Made by a program: the position numbers and the translations under genes
Notes under the pieces: generated by a model
The model's input: only the letters and a program-made list of their open reading frames with translations
The model's database searches: none
What the model was told of the DNA's origin: nothing
Part shown: piece after piece, positions 1 through 6,742 of the stretch
Layout: every line of letters begins with the position of its first letter
How positions within the stretch are numbered: position 1 is the first letter of the stretch
Source of the DNA: JBEKZQ01 sp049509675
GTDB lineage: Bacteria; Planctomycetota; Planctomycetia; Pirellulales; Thermoguttaceae
DNA: 19,233 nucleotides
Assembly: GCA_049509675.1 (NCBI GenBank)
Contig: JBEKZQ010000113.1
Coordinates: 1-19,233, forward strand
Direction: 5' to 3'

Positions 1-5
1 TTTAC

Positions 6-88
6 GGGTGCCACGGTTGGCTTGTCCAACCGTGTTTCCAGCACTGCTGGGCAAGCCGGGCACCGACCGGAGGTTGGTCGTGGCACCC
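6..88. repeat. Palindromic interspersed repeat upstream of GH127 gene
   Basis: The outer arms GGGTGCCACG (6-15) and CGTGGCACCC (79-88) are perfect inverted repeats. Inside lie a second hairpin, ACGGTTGG/CCAACCGT (13-20 and 26-33), and CAGCA/TGCTG at 40-50. The element resembles non-coding palindromes I associate with planctomycete intergenic regions; that family link is from memory and was not searched. It lies just ahead of the candidate promoter of the first gene. No coding content is credible here. Confidence 0.7.
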
Positions 89-139
89 AACCGGTAATGT
101 CGAAATGGACAGACCACTAGAATGTGACCGCCCTTCTGC

Positions 140-168
140 TTGACAGCGTGGTCGCGGTGGCGCAAGAT
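140..168 (+). promoter_or_regulatory. Candidate sigma-70-type promoter for the GH127 gene
   Basis: A perfect -35 box TTGACA (140-145) is followed after 17 bases by CAAGAT (163-168), which matches TATAAT at three of six positions. It sits about 50 bases before the chosen ATG at 219. The -35 is strong and the -10 is weak, so this is only a candidate. Confidence 0.35.
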
Positions 169-218
169 CGGGGATGTTCGGCCCGGGTGCAGGCCGCGAA
201 GTTCTTCAGGAGCCACCG

Positions 219-2279
219 ATGAAACCCATCCCTGCCGGTGTGGCGATGAAATTTACGATCTTGGTTGGCCTCGTAATCCTCACGACAAGTGCTGGCGCAT
301 TGCCGGCGGTTGCTGCGGGGACGGAGACCGCGCCAAGCAACGTCGCTCGCGTTGCCGAGCCCTTGGTGAAGCCCGCGCTGATTCCGTTGCCGCCGGGCGC
401 GGTGCAGCCGGCCGGTTGGCTGCGCGATTGGGCGATGGCAGCGAAGGACGGCATCACCGGGCACCTGGACGAGTGGCATCCAACCTTCGGTGACGGCTGG
501 AAAGGCGTCCCGATCAAGGCGCCCGGCGCCGAGCCCGATGGGGCCGGATGGCCCATCGAACAGTGCAGCTACTGGCTCGACGGCCTGGTCCGGCTGGGCT
601 ACGTGCTCCATGACGACGTTCTGATCCACAAGGCCGCGGCCCGGCTCCGCCCGGTCGTCGACGGCGTACACCGGGGCGGAACCTCGCTGATCTATTGGAA
701 AGCGGGCCAGCCCAGCGGGTTCAACAGTTGGGCCCATTCCCACATGGGGCGCGCGCTGCTGGCCTGGTATCAGGCGACCGGCGACAAACGCATCCTCGCT
801 GCCCTGGTCAAGGCCTATGCCGACTACCCCGTGGCGATGGGGCGTCTGGAGTTCACCGACGTCAGCGGCTTGTGCAACGTCGACGCGGCGTTGGAAACCT
901 ACTGCTACAGCGGCGACCGCCGCGTGCTGGAGCGGGTGCTGGCGGCAATGCGCTCGCCCGCCCCCCGGAACACGATGCTCCAGTGGTTGGACGGGCGATT
1001 CGTCCCCGGCCATGCCGTGATCACCTACGAGGACATCCGGCTCCCCGCCCTTCTGTACCCCTGGACCAACGACCCTCGTTATCTCCGGGCAACGCTCAAC
1101 GCCTTCGCCTGGATCGACCGGGAGCACATGCTTCCTTATGGCTTGGCCTCCGGAGAGGAGTACATGTCGGGCATCGGCGCGTTCCGCAAGACGGAAACCT
1201 GCAACGTGGCGGCCTGCATCTGGTCCACGCTCTGGATGTATCGCATCCTGGGGCAGCGCGGGTATGGGGACGCCGTCGAGCGGGCGTTCTTCAACGCGGG
1301 AGCCGCGCCCATCGCCCGCGACTTCAGAACCATGTGCTACTACCAGTCGCCCAACCGCCTCCGCTCCGACAGTTTGCCTTGCGAGCAACCCAACTGCCCC
1401 GGCCCCCGCGCGATTCGTTTCCATCGCCTCGGCTGCCCCAACGTGCTGTGCTGCGTCGGCGCCGTCAACCGGATCGTGCCCAATTACATCATCCACATGT
1501 GGATGGCCACCGCCGACCAAGGACTGGCGGCCGCGCTCTACGGGCCATGCACCGTGTCGGCTTTCGCCGGTCCGGGCGTGCCGGTGAAGCTCTCCTGCAC
1601 GACGGCCTATCCGTTCGAGGAGACGATCCGCGTGAGCGTCGAACCCCAACGCAAGGCATCCTTCCCTTTGTACTTTCGCATTCCTGCCTGGTGCTCCCAG
1701 GCGAGCGCCGTGGTCAATCGCACTCCCGTGGATGCGGTCCCGGACCAGAATGGCTTTTTGCGGATCTCGCGGGAGTGGTCCGCGGGCGACCAGATCGAAC
1801 TGCGGTTCCCCATGCCGGTCCAGGTGGTGCGCGATTATGAAACGGAGTTCCCGTCGGCAATCAAGCAGTATTTCGCCTTCGAGCCGGCCCCGCTGTTCAC
1901 GAAACGGCGGTTGCCCTACGCAAGCGTAAGCCTTGGCCCGCTGCTGTTCGCGCTGCCGATTGCCGATCAGGACGCCAACACGCCGCTGCCGGGGGCCGAG
2001 TGGCGCTATGCGCTCGACATGGTCGCGCAGCGAAACGGGTCGGATATCACTGTCCAGCGCGGCCCGATGCCGCCCTCATGGAACTGGCCGCTGGACGCCC
2101 CCGTAACAGTGCGCGTTCCGGCCCAAGTGATCGATTGGCAACCAACCGATGCCCAAGCCCTGCCGGACGCCCCGGTAAGCGGGAAAGGACCGCAGTCTAT
2201 TCGCCTCGTTCCCTATGGCTGCACGAAGTTCCGCATCTCGATGTTCCCGGTGACGCCAAGAGCATGGACGTCGAACTGA
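219..2279 (+). CDS. Secreted glycoside hydrolase family 127 (DUF1680) protein, beta-L-arabinofuranosidase-like
   Basis: This 686-residue protein has the DUF1680/GH127 fold signature, an (alpha/alpha)6 barrel followed by beta-sandwich regions. The family includes retaining beta-L-arabinofuranosidases that use a zinc-bound cysteine as nucleophile. The key residues are visible: the TETC motif places Glu326 and Cys328, and the NVLCC motif gives Cys411 and Cys412, matching the Glu/Cys/Cys/Cys set of characterised GH127 enzymes. The N-terminus carries a hydrophobic signal peptide (MKFTILVGLVILTTSAGA), so the enzyme is probably exported. The ATG at 219 was chosen because AGGAG lies at 208-212; ATG 246 would start directly at the signal peptide and is the alternative. 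Length is normal for the family. It stands alone on this strand and converges with the MgtC gene. The exact sugar specificity cannot be read, and GH127, GH146 and related DUF1680 branches are not separable by eye. Confidence 0.9.
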   Translation: MKPIPAGVAMKFTILVGLVILTTSAGALPAVAAGTETAPSNVARVAEPLVKPALIPLPPGAVQPAGWLRDWAMAAKDGITGHLDEWHPTFGDGWKGVPIKAPGAEPDGAGWPIEQCSYWLDGLVRLGYVLHDDVLIHKAAARLRPVVDGVHRGGTSLIYWKAGQPSGFNSWAHSHMGRALLAWYQATGDKRILAALVKAYADYPVAMGRLEFTDVSGLCNVDAALETYCYSGDRRVLERVLAAMRSPAPRNTMLQWLDGRFVPGHAVITYEDIRLPALLYPWTNDPRYLRATLNAFAWIDREHMLPYGLASGEEYMSGIGAFRKTETCNVAACIWSTLWMYRILGQRGYGDAVERAFFNAGAAPIARDFRTMCYYQSPNRLRSDSLPCEQPNCPGPRAIRFHRLGCPNVLCCVGAVNRIVPNYIIHMWMATADQGLAAALYGPCTVSAFAGPGVPVKLSCTTAYPFEETIRVSVEPQRKASFPLYFRIPAWCSQASAVVNRTPVDAVPDQNGFLRISREWSAGDQIELRFPMPVQVVRDYETEFPSAIKQYFAFEPAPLFTKRRLPYASVSLGPLLFALPIADQDANTPLPGAEWRYALDMVAQRNGSDITVQRGPMPPSWNWPLDAPVTVRVPAQVIDWQPTDAQALPDAPVSGKGPQSIRLVPYGCTKFRISMFPVTPRAWTSN

Positions 2280-2319
2280 CCGCGCCGTCGTTCTTGCGCT
2301 GAGCAAACCGAATAGTTCC

Positions 2320-2799
2320 TCATTTGTCTTTGGCGATCATCCAATGTTCGATCCGGCCAACGACGGTGAGGATGATGAAGGCCAGGAACGTACCCACGAC
2401 AGCCAGACCCAGCCGCCCGGCACCGGTGGCGATGCCGACGGTTGCCGTCAGCCAGAGGCTTGCCGCGGTCGTCACGCCCACGATCTGATGCTGTTCGCTC
2501 AACTTGAGGATGACGCCGCCGCCGATAAAGCCGATCCCGGTAATCGTTCCCTGGATGACACGGCTCAAGTCGGCACTGGACATCCCGATCAACTGCGGCA
2601 GGAGAACCACCAGGGCAGCCCCAAGCGTCACGAGCATGTGGGTTCGCGTTCCCGCTGCCTTGCCGGCCTCGGCCCTTTGGAAGCCCAGGATGCCGCCCAG
2701 CACGGCGGCGACCAGAAGACGCACGACGATGCGCGCCATTTCTGCGTTGTCGGGAAAATCGGCCAGCAACTCCTGCCCTAAGGCCGCAACTAAGCCCAT
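2320..2799 (-). CDS. MgtC/SapB family inner-membrane protein
   Basis: A 159-residue, very hydrophobic protein with the MgtC/SapB signature. It has an N-terminal acidic, amphipathic stretch, a first membrane segment reading RLLVAAVLGGILGFQRAEAG, the conserved RTHMLVTLGAALVVL block, and the glycine-rich GIGFIGGGVILK motif. Four to five membrane segments can be drawn. The soluble C-terminal domain of Salmonella MgtC is absent, as in the shorter SapB-type members. The family is linked to Mg2+ limitation, acid and phosphate homeostasis and, in some bacteria, to control of F-ATPase or of transporters; the role here is unknown. The ATG at 2799 is preceded on the minus strand by AGGTG a few bases upstream. 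It is convergent with the GH127 gene (40-base gap) and divergent from the propeller gene. Confidence 0.93.
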   Translation of the reverse strand: MGLVAALGQELLADFPDNAEMARIVVRLLVAAVLGGILGFQRAEAGKAAGTRTHMLVTLGAALVVLLPQLIGMSSADLSRVIQGTITGIGFIGGGVILKLSEQHQIVGVTTAASLWLTATVGIATGAGRLGLAVVGTFLAFIILTVVGRIEHWMIAKDK

Positions 2800-2888
2800 G
2801 GTTCACCTGCCTATTTGGTTCACCCGTGCTCCGAAATGATGATATCGGTTCTGCCATCCGCCCGGCAGCTTGATACCCGAACGACGCC

Positions 2889-2917
2889 ATTGTACCAGGA
2901 ACCATCGGCGAAAGAAC
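2889..2917 (-). promoter_or_regulatory. Candidate promoter for the MgtC/SapB gene
   Basis: Reading the minus strand, TACAAT (complement of 2889-2894) is a good -10 box. The hexamer 17 bases upstream is GTTCTT (complement of 2912-2917), a weak -35. It lies about 90 bases before the start codon in the divergent intergenic region. Confidence 0.35.
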
Positions 2918-2954
2918 ACCGTGTGAGGCAAGGCGCAAATTCTCGGTGCAACTC

Positions 2955-2983
2955 TTTCACGCGCCGGCCGGTTGTGCTACTAT
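2955..2983 (+). promoter_or_regulatory. Candidate promoter for the PD40 propeller gene
   Basis: TTTCAC (2955-2960) and TACTAT (2978-2983) are separated by 17 bases and lie about 40 bases before the ATG at 3024. They fit a vegetative sigma factor pattern with an imperfect -35. The divergent arrangement with the MgtC gene supports a promoter being in this gap. Confidence 0.4.
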
Positions 2984-3023
2984 AGGAAAACTGCAGATTG
3001 ATTCCTTCTGCCGGAGAAACTTC

Positions 3024-4130
3024 ATGCGAAAACCTCTGATTGTCCTGTTGGCCGCGTTGGCCCTGGCCGCGGTCGGCCGCTGTTCACCCGCCGCCGAGAC
3101 GAAAAAGAGCGAAGCGGCGGCGCCTGCCCCGCTTGCCGAACGGCTCAAGTCCCTGCCATTCAAAATCGCCTGGGAATGCTACGTCGACGGCAACTGGGAA
3201 ATCTTCGTGATGAACGCCGACGGTTCCCAAAGCGTGAACCTCACCCACACGCCCAAAATCCACGAGCATTATCCGCAGGTCTCGCCCGACGGTACGAAGC
3301 TTTGCTTCACGGTCGACGCGGGCGAGGGCCGCGCGGCGGTCCGCAGCCTGTGGGTCATGGACATCGACGGCCAGAACCGCCGTCAGATCGCCGATCGCGC
3401 CCGGGAGCCGTTCTGGGCGCCCGACAGCCAGACCATCGGCTACCTGCCGCAGGAGTTTCCGCGCTTCGACGTCTTGGACTACACCACGAAGGGCATGGTC
3501 TTTTATCACCTGGAAAGCGGCAAGAGCGAGCCGCATCCCAACAGTGCGAAGTTGCACCACCTTTACAATCCGAGCTTCGCGCCCAACGGAAAATGGATCG
3601 CCGCGACCGTGCATGGCGGCACGATGGGCTTCAGCCACGCCATCCTGCTGATCGAGGCGCACGGCAAGCGGATCATCAACCTCAAGATCCCCGGTTGCCG
3701 GCCGTGCCTGAGTCCCGACGGCCGGCACATCGCCTGGGGCGCCGACGATCATGAGTTGGCGATGGCCCCCATCGACCTGGACGCCGAGACCCCGGCCGTC
3801 GGCCCCCGGGCCGTGCGCATCCTGGACGCAAAGAATAAGATCTATCACATCGACTGGTCGCCCGATGGCCGCTTCGTGGCCTTTAGCCGCGGTCCGGAAA
3901 GCGAGGGCGATTTGAGCAAGGCCGGCTCGTTCCAGGCGGCCTGCGAGATCGTGGGCGTGTATGCGAAGGACTGGAACATCTGCGCGGTCGCCGCCGACCG
4001 GCCCCGCACCGTCGACCTGAAGACGGCGGGCCCGGTGGATTTCCTGCAACTGACTTCCAACGGCGCCAGCAACAAGGAACCCGCCTGGTTCCGGCCGAAA
4101 CACGCCGGCAAGGAAGCGGAGAAGAATTGA
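3024..4130 (+). CDS. Secreted PD40/TolB-like beta-propeller protein
   Basis: A 368-residue protein with an N-terminal signal sequence (MRKPLIVLLAALALAAVG) and repeated PD40-type blades. The first blade is the clearest: a W-E-I-F-V-M-N-A-D-G-S strand followed by a P-Q-V-S-P-D-G-T-K-L turn. Further blades show LWVMDIDGQNRRQI, FAPNGKWIAATV, LSPDGRHIAWG and IDWSPDGRFVAFS. Such propellers bind proteins or glycans in the periplasm or outside the cell; a catalytic role is not evident. The ATG at 3024 was preferred over upstream in-frame starts because GGAGAA lies at 3013-3018 and the signal peptide begins there. A Cys follows the hydrophobic core (VGRC), but the Arg before it is unlike a lipobox. 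It is the first of four plus-strand genes; the following 92-base gap is filled by a repeat, so co-transcription with the next gene is uncertain. Confidence 0.85.
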   Translation: MRKPLIVLLAALALAAVGRCSPAAETKKSEAAAPAPLAERLKSLPFKIAWECYVDGNWEIFVMNADGSQSVNLTHTPKIHEHYPQVSPDGTKLCFTVDAGEGRAAVRSLWVMDIDGQNRRQIADRAREPFWAPDSQTIGYLPQEFPRFDVLDYTTKGMVFYHLESGKSEPHPNSAKLHHLYNPSFAPNGKWIAATVHGGTMGFSHAILLIEAHGKRIINLKIPGCRPCLSPDGRHIAWGADDHELAMAPIDLDAETPAVGPRAVRILDAKNKIYHIDWSPDGRFVAFSRGPESEGDLSKAGSFQAACEIVGVYAKDWNICAVAADRPRTVDLKTAGPVDFLQLTSNGASNKEPAWFRPKHAGKEAEKN

Positions 4131-4152
4131 CGCAACGTAGTTGGCACCGGGC

Positions 4153-4215
4153 ACCATGCGCAGCATGGTCGGTGTGCCGTAAATTGCGGACGGCACACGG
4201 CGTGTGCCTGCTACT
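4153..4215. repeat. Two-hairpin interspersed repeat between propeller and SUMF1 genes
   Basis: Two short palindromes lie side by side: ACCATGC/GCATGGT (4153-4159 and 4163-4169) and GGCACACG/CGTGTGCC (4192-4199 and 4201-4208), the latter flanked by a GCGGAC...CTGCTACT context. It resembles a widespread planctomycete intergenic element that, read on the minus strand, gives spurious peptides containing SRHTPCAVR. It occupies nearly the whole gap and abuts the disturbed 5' end of the next gene. Confidence 0.6.
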
Positions 4216-4222
4216 ATTCCCC

Positions 4223-4288
4223 ATGCCCAACCCCGCCCGAACCCTCCTGCCGCTCGCGTTCCTTTTGCTGCTTGCGCTGGCGGCGTGC
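4223..4288 (+). other. Out-of-frame lipoprotein signal peptide remnant before the SUMF1 gene
   Basis: From ATG 4223 the sequence encodes MPNPARTLLPLAFLLLLALA followed by AC, a textbook lipoprotein signal ending in the lipobox L-A-A-C (Cys22 at 4286-4288). In this frame translation stops soon after, at 4345. The SUMF1 domain continues in another frame, which would be reached by skipping one base just after the cysteine codon. The most economical reading is that this was the signal peptide of the downstream SUMF1 protein, now separated by a one-base excess or by a non-triplet deletion. Confidence 0.55.
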
Positions 4289-5018
4289 GAATGCCGACGA
4301 AGCGCCCGAGCACAAGGTTTCCATCAGCCCGCTGTTGATGGATAAGTATCCGGTCACGCACGAAATGTTCGCCCAGGCGCAGCTTTCCGATCCTTCGCGC
4401 TGGCACGACAACCCCAAGAAGCCGGTGGAACGGGTCCGCTGGCGCGATGCGAAGAACTACTGCAACGAGCGCTCGCTGTTGGAAGGCCTGAGGCCTTGCT
4501 ACGACGAGAAGTCGCCCGACTGGCCCTGCGACTACTCGGCCGGCGGTTATCGCCTGCCCACCGAGGCCGAATGGGAATACGCGGCCCGCGGCGGAGCCGA
4601 GGGGCCCTATGAGTTCGGACCGGTGCAGAACCTCCGCCAATACGGCTGGTATGCCGAAAACTCCGAGCGCAAGACGCATCCGGTGGGACAGAAGAAGCCG
4701 ACCGGCTGGGGACTGCACGACATGTACGGCAACGTCTCGCAGTGGTGCGAAGACGTCTATAGTCCGAGCTACTACCAGTCCAGCCCGGCGGCCGATCCCA
4801 GGGGCCCGCCCAGTGCGGGCCGCGGCGCGAAGCGCGTGCTCCGCGGCGGCAATTGGAAGTCGAGCGCCGAGGCCTGCCGGGCCACTTATCGCCAGGGCGA
4901 ACGCACCGGCGACTCCGACGCCTGCTTCAATACCGACTACTGCGGGTTCCGCTGCGTGCGCCGCGCCAGTCCCGCGGAATTGAGCAAACTCACAGAACCG
5001 CGGCAAACGGGCGATTGA
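4272..5018 (+). CDS. SUMF1/FGE-fold (formylglycine-generating enzyme-like) protein, 5' end possibly frameshifted
   Basis: The C-terminal four fifths is a clear FGE-sulfatase/SUMF1 domain: HKVSISPLLMDKYPVT, the RLPTEAEWEYAARGG block, GLHDMYGNVSQWCEDVY, RVLRGGNWKSS and a final CGFRCVRRA. The start given is the first TTG of the open frame; the ATG at 4338 is an alternative, and neither has a good ribosome binding site. The usual opening strand (PGG...FMGS) is missing, and a lipoprotein signal lies just upstream in another frame (4223-4288), so the 5' end is probably damaged. The paired copper-binding cysteines of true FGEs (C-x4-C in the CYRYRC context) are not seen; the matching segment reads EACRATYRQGER. 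It therefore probably does not make formylglycine and is more like the many non-catalytic or binding SUMF1-fold proteins of planctomycetes. The MBOAT gene begins 23 bases downstream, consistent with one transcript. Confidence 0.8.
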   Translation: MRWRRANADEAPEHKVSISPLLMDKYPVTHEMFAQAQLSDPSRWHDNPKKPVERVRWRDAKNYCNERSLLEGLRPCYDEKSPDWPCDYSAGGYRLPTEAEWEYAARGGAEGPYEFGPVQNLRQYGWYAENSERKTHPVGQKKPTGWGLHDMYGNVSQWCEDVYSPSYYQSSPAADPRGPPSAGRGAKRVLRGGNWKSSAEACRATYRQGERTGDSDACFNTDYCGFRCVRRASPAELSKLTEPRQTGD

Positions 5019-5041
5019 CGGCTGAACTTCGGACCGCACCT

Positions 5042-6619
5042 ATGCTTTTCCACACCTGGCCATTCTTCGTCTTCCTGCTGGTGGTGCTGCCGGTCTATTT
5101 CGCGCTGCGCCGCACGCCGCTGTGGATCCCCTGGCTCATGGCGGCGTCGTATTTCTTCTACGGCTGGTGGAATCCCTATTACCTGCTGCTGGTGGTCTAC
5201 TCCACTGCGCTGGATTACCTGCTGGTCACGCTCATGGACCATTGCCCGCGCCCCGGGCAGCCCCGCGCCGGACCGCTCGATCCCGTGCTCAAGCTTTCGT
5301 GCGGGCTTTCCGGCGGACTGGCGATTGCGCTTGTTGCGGCCGCATTTGCCGGGCCGGCGACGCTTCGCCCCGCGGCGGCGGCGCTGGCCGCGCTGGTGGC
5401 GCTGATGGCCGTCGGATCATTCTTCGCCAACCGCCGCGTGTGGCTGCTGGTGAGCGTGGTCAATAACCTCGCGCTGTTGTTGTTCTTCAAATATGCGGGA
5501 TTCATCGTCGAGAACCTCAACCAAGTACTCGCGGCTTACGGCGCCTCGCTACACCTGCCCCAACCCGGCACGTTGATGCCCTACGGCTGGACCTACGTGC
5601 TGCCCGTCGGCATCTCGTTCTTCACCTTCCAATCGATGAGCTACAGCATCGATTTCTACCTGGGCAAGGTGGCCCGCGAACGGAACTTCCTGCGCTTCGC
5701 CACGTTCGTGTGCTTCTTTCCGCAGCTCATGGCCGGGCCGATCGAACGCGCCAAACACCTGCTGCCGCAGTTCCGGCAGCCGCCCCCGCCGCGAATCCCC
5801 GATTTCACCGACGGGCTGTCACTGTTCCTGGTCGGACTGTTCAAAAAGCTGGCCCTGGCCAATTATCTGTCGCTGTATGTCGAACGGATCTACGACAATC
5901 CCAGCGAACAGGGGGCGGCGGCGCTGGTGATGGCCACCTTCGCCTTCGCCTGGCAGATATTCTTCGATTTCAGCGGCTATACCGACATGGCCCGCGGCGT
6001 CGCACGCATGATGGGATTCCACCTCATCCTGAACTTCAACAATCCCTACCTGGCCACCGGGCTGGGCGATTTCTGGTCGCGCTGGCACATCAGCCTCTCC
6101 ACCTGGTTCCGCGATTACGTGTATATCCCGCTGGGCGGCAGCCGCCACGGCACGTTGGCCACCTACCGCAACCTGTTCATCACCTTCCTGGTCTCCGGCA
6201 TCTGGCACGGGGCGAACTGGACTTTCGCCATCTGGGGCACGCTGCACGCCCTGGGGGTGATGATCACGCGCGAACTGGAACGCTCGGCCTTCTACCGCGA
6301 CCGCGTGCCCGCGCTGGTGAAGCAGGCGGGCGTGTTTGTCTACGTCTGCTTCACCTGGATCTTCTTCCGCGCCGCCACGCTCTCCGATGCCTGGCTCATC
6401 ACCGGCCGCATCGGCCACGCGGCCTGGAGCAATCCCCAGATCCCCGCGCTGATGTTGCTGCTGGTGGGAGTGGTGTGGCTTTACCAACTCAGCTATGAAT
6501 CGCGCTTCCGCCGCGTGCTGGAAACCGCGCCCCTGCGCGTGCTGCTGGCCGTAGGCATGGTGCTCTACTTGGGCCTCTGCTCCTCGGGCGGCGGCACTTT
6601 CATTTACTTCCAATTCTAA
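5042..6619 (+). CDS. MBOAT family O-acyltransferase, AlgI/DltB-like
   Basis: A 525-residue polytopic membrane protein with the AlgI-type MBOAT core. It starts MLFHTWPFFVFLLVVLPVYF, as AlgI homologues do, followed by an FFYGWWNPYYLLL segment. The diagnostic middle reads FFDFSGYTDMARG, NFNNPYLA and FWSRWHISLSTWFRDY, and the catalytic region is GIWHGANWTF. His389 in WHGA is the expected MBOAT histidine and His349 in SRWH is the second conserved one. These proteins move acyl groups, usually acetyl, across the inner membrane onto exported polysaccharides or teichoic acids. The chosen ATG is the first that gives the family N-terminus; longer upstream in-frame starts only read through the SUMF1 gene. 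An SGNH-hydrolase-like partner follows, as in alginate-acetylation clusters. The actual glycan acceptor cannot be read. A loop after the second membrane segment is rather long and alanine-rich. Confidence 0.93.
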   Translation: MLFHTWPFFVFLLVVLPVYFALRRTPLWIPWLMAASYFFYGWWNPYYLLLVVYSTALDYLLVTLMDHCPRPGQPRAGPLDPVLKLSCGLSGGLAIALVAAAFAGPATLRPAAAALAALVALMAVGSFFANRRVWLLVSVVNNLALLLFFKYAGFIVENLNQVLAAYGASLHLPQPGTLMPYGWTYVLPVGISFFTFQSMSYSIDFYLGKVARERNFLRFATFVCFFPQLMAGPIERAKHLLPQFRQPPPPRIPDFTDGLSLFLVGLFKKLALANYLSLYVERIYDNPSEQGAAALVMATFAFAWQIFFDFSGYTDMARGVARMMGFHLILNFNNPYLATGLGDFWSRWHISLSTWFRDYVYIPLGGSRHGTLATYRNLFITFLVSGIWHGANWTFAIWGTLHALGVMITRELERSAFYRDRVPALVKQAGVFVYVCFTWIFFRAATLSDAWLITGRIGHAAWSNPQIPALMLLLVGVVWLYQLSYESRFRRVLETAPLRVLLAVGMVLYLGLCSSGGGTFIYFQF

Positions 6620-6651
6620 GGAGCGGTGATAGAACAAGTTGACCAATTATT

Positions 6652-6705
6652 GTAGGACGGATTGCCAATCCGCCGGTTGTAAGACGGATTGCCAATCCGT
6701 CCTAC
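6652..6705. repeat. Paired palindromic repeat (two copies of GACGGATTGCCAATCCG)
   Basis: Two near-identical 21-23 base units stand in tandem: GTAGGACGGATTGCCAATCC starting at 6652, and the unit ending CCAATCCGTCCTAC at 6705. Each is a palindrome about a central C, and the two together form a larger hairpin with arms 6652-6672 and 6685-6705 (one mismatch). It fills the 123-base gap between the acyltransferase and its partner gene. I recognise this motif as a common planctomycete REP-like sequence, not checked by search. Confidence 0.7.
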
Positions 6706-6742
6706 GGGCAACTTGAGAAGTTATCGTTTTACGGGCCTTAAC

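Noticed and set aside
117..1649. Open frame of 510 codons on the minus strand
   Set aside because: It is antisense to the GH127 gene, whose catalytic residues are intact; the composition is that of a shadow frame.
3066..3083. Lipobox in the propeller protein (VGRC)
   Set aside because: Arg directly before the Cys does not fit the lipobox consensus; ordinary signal peptidase cleavage is as likely.
3883..4230. Minus-strand ORF containing SRHTPCAVR
   Set aside because: Its beginning is the interspersed repeat at 4153-4215 and the rest is antisense to the propeller gene.
3084..5039. Long open frame of 651 codons on the minus strand
   Set aside because: It lies opposite the propeller and SUMF1 genes, is rich in Arg, Gly, Val and Ala typical of an antisense GC-rich frame, spans a non-coding repeat and shows no domain.
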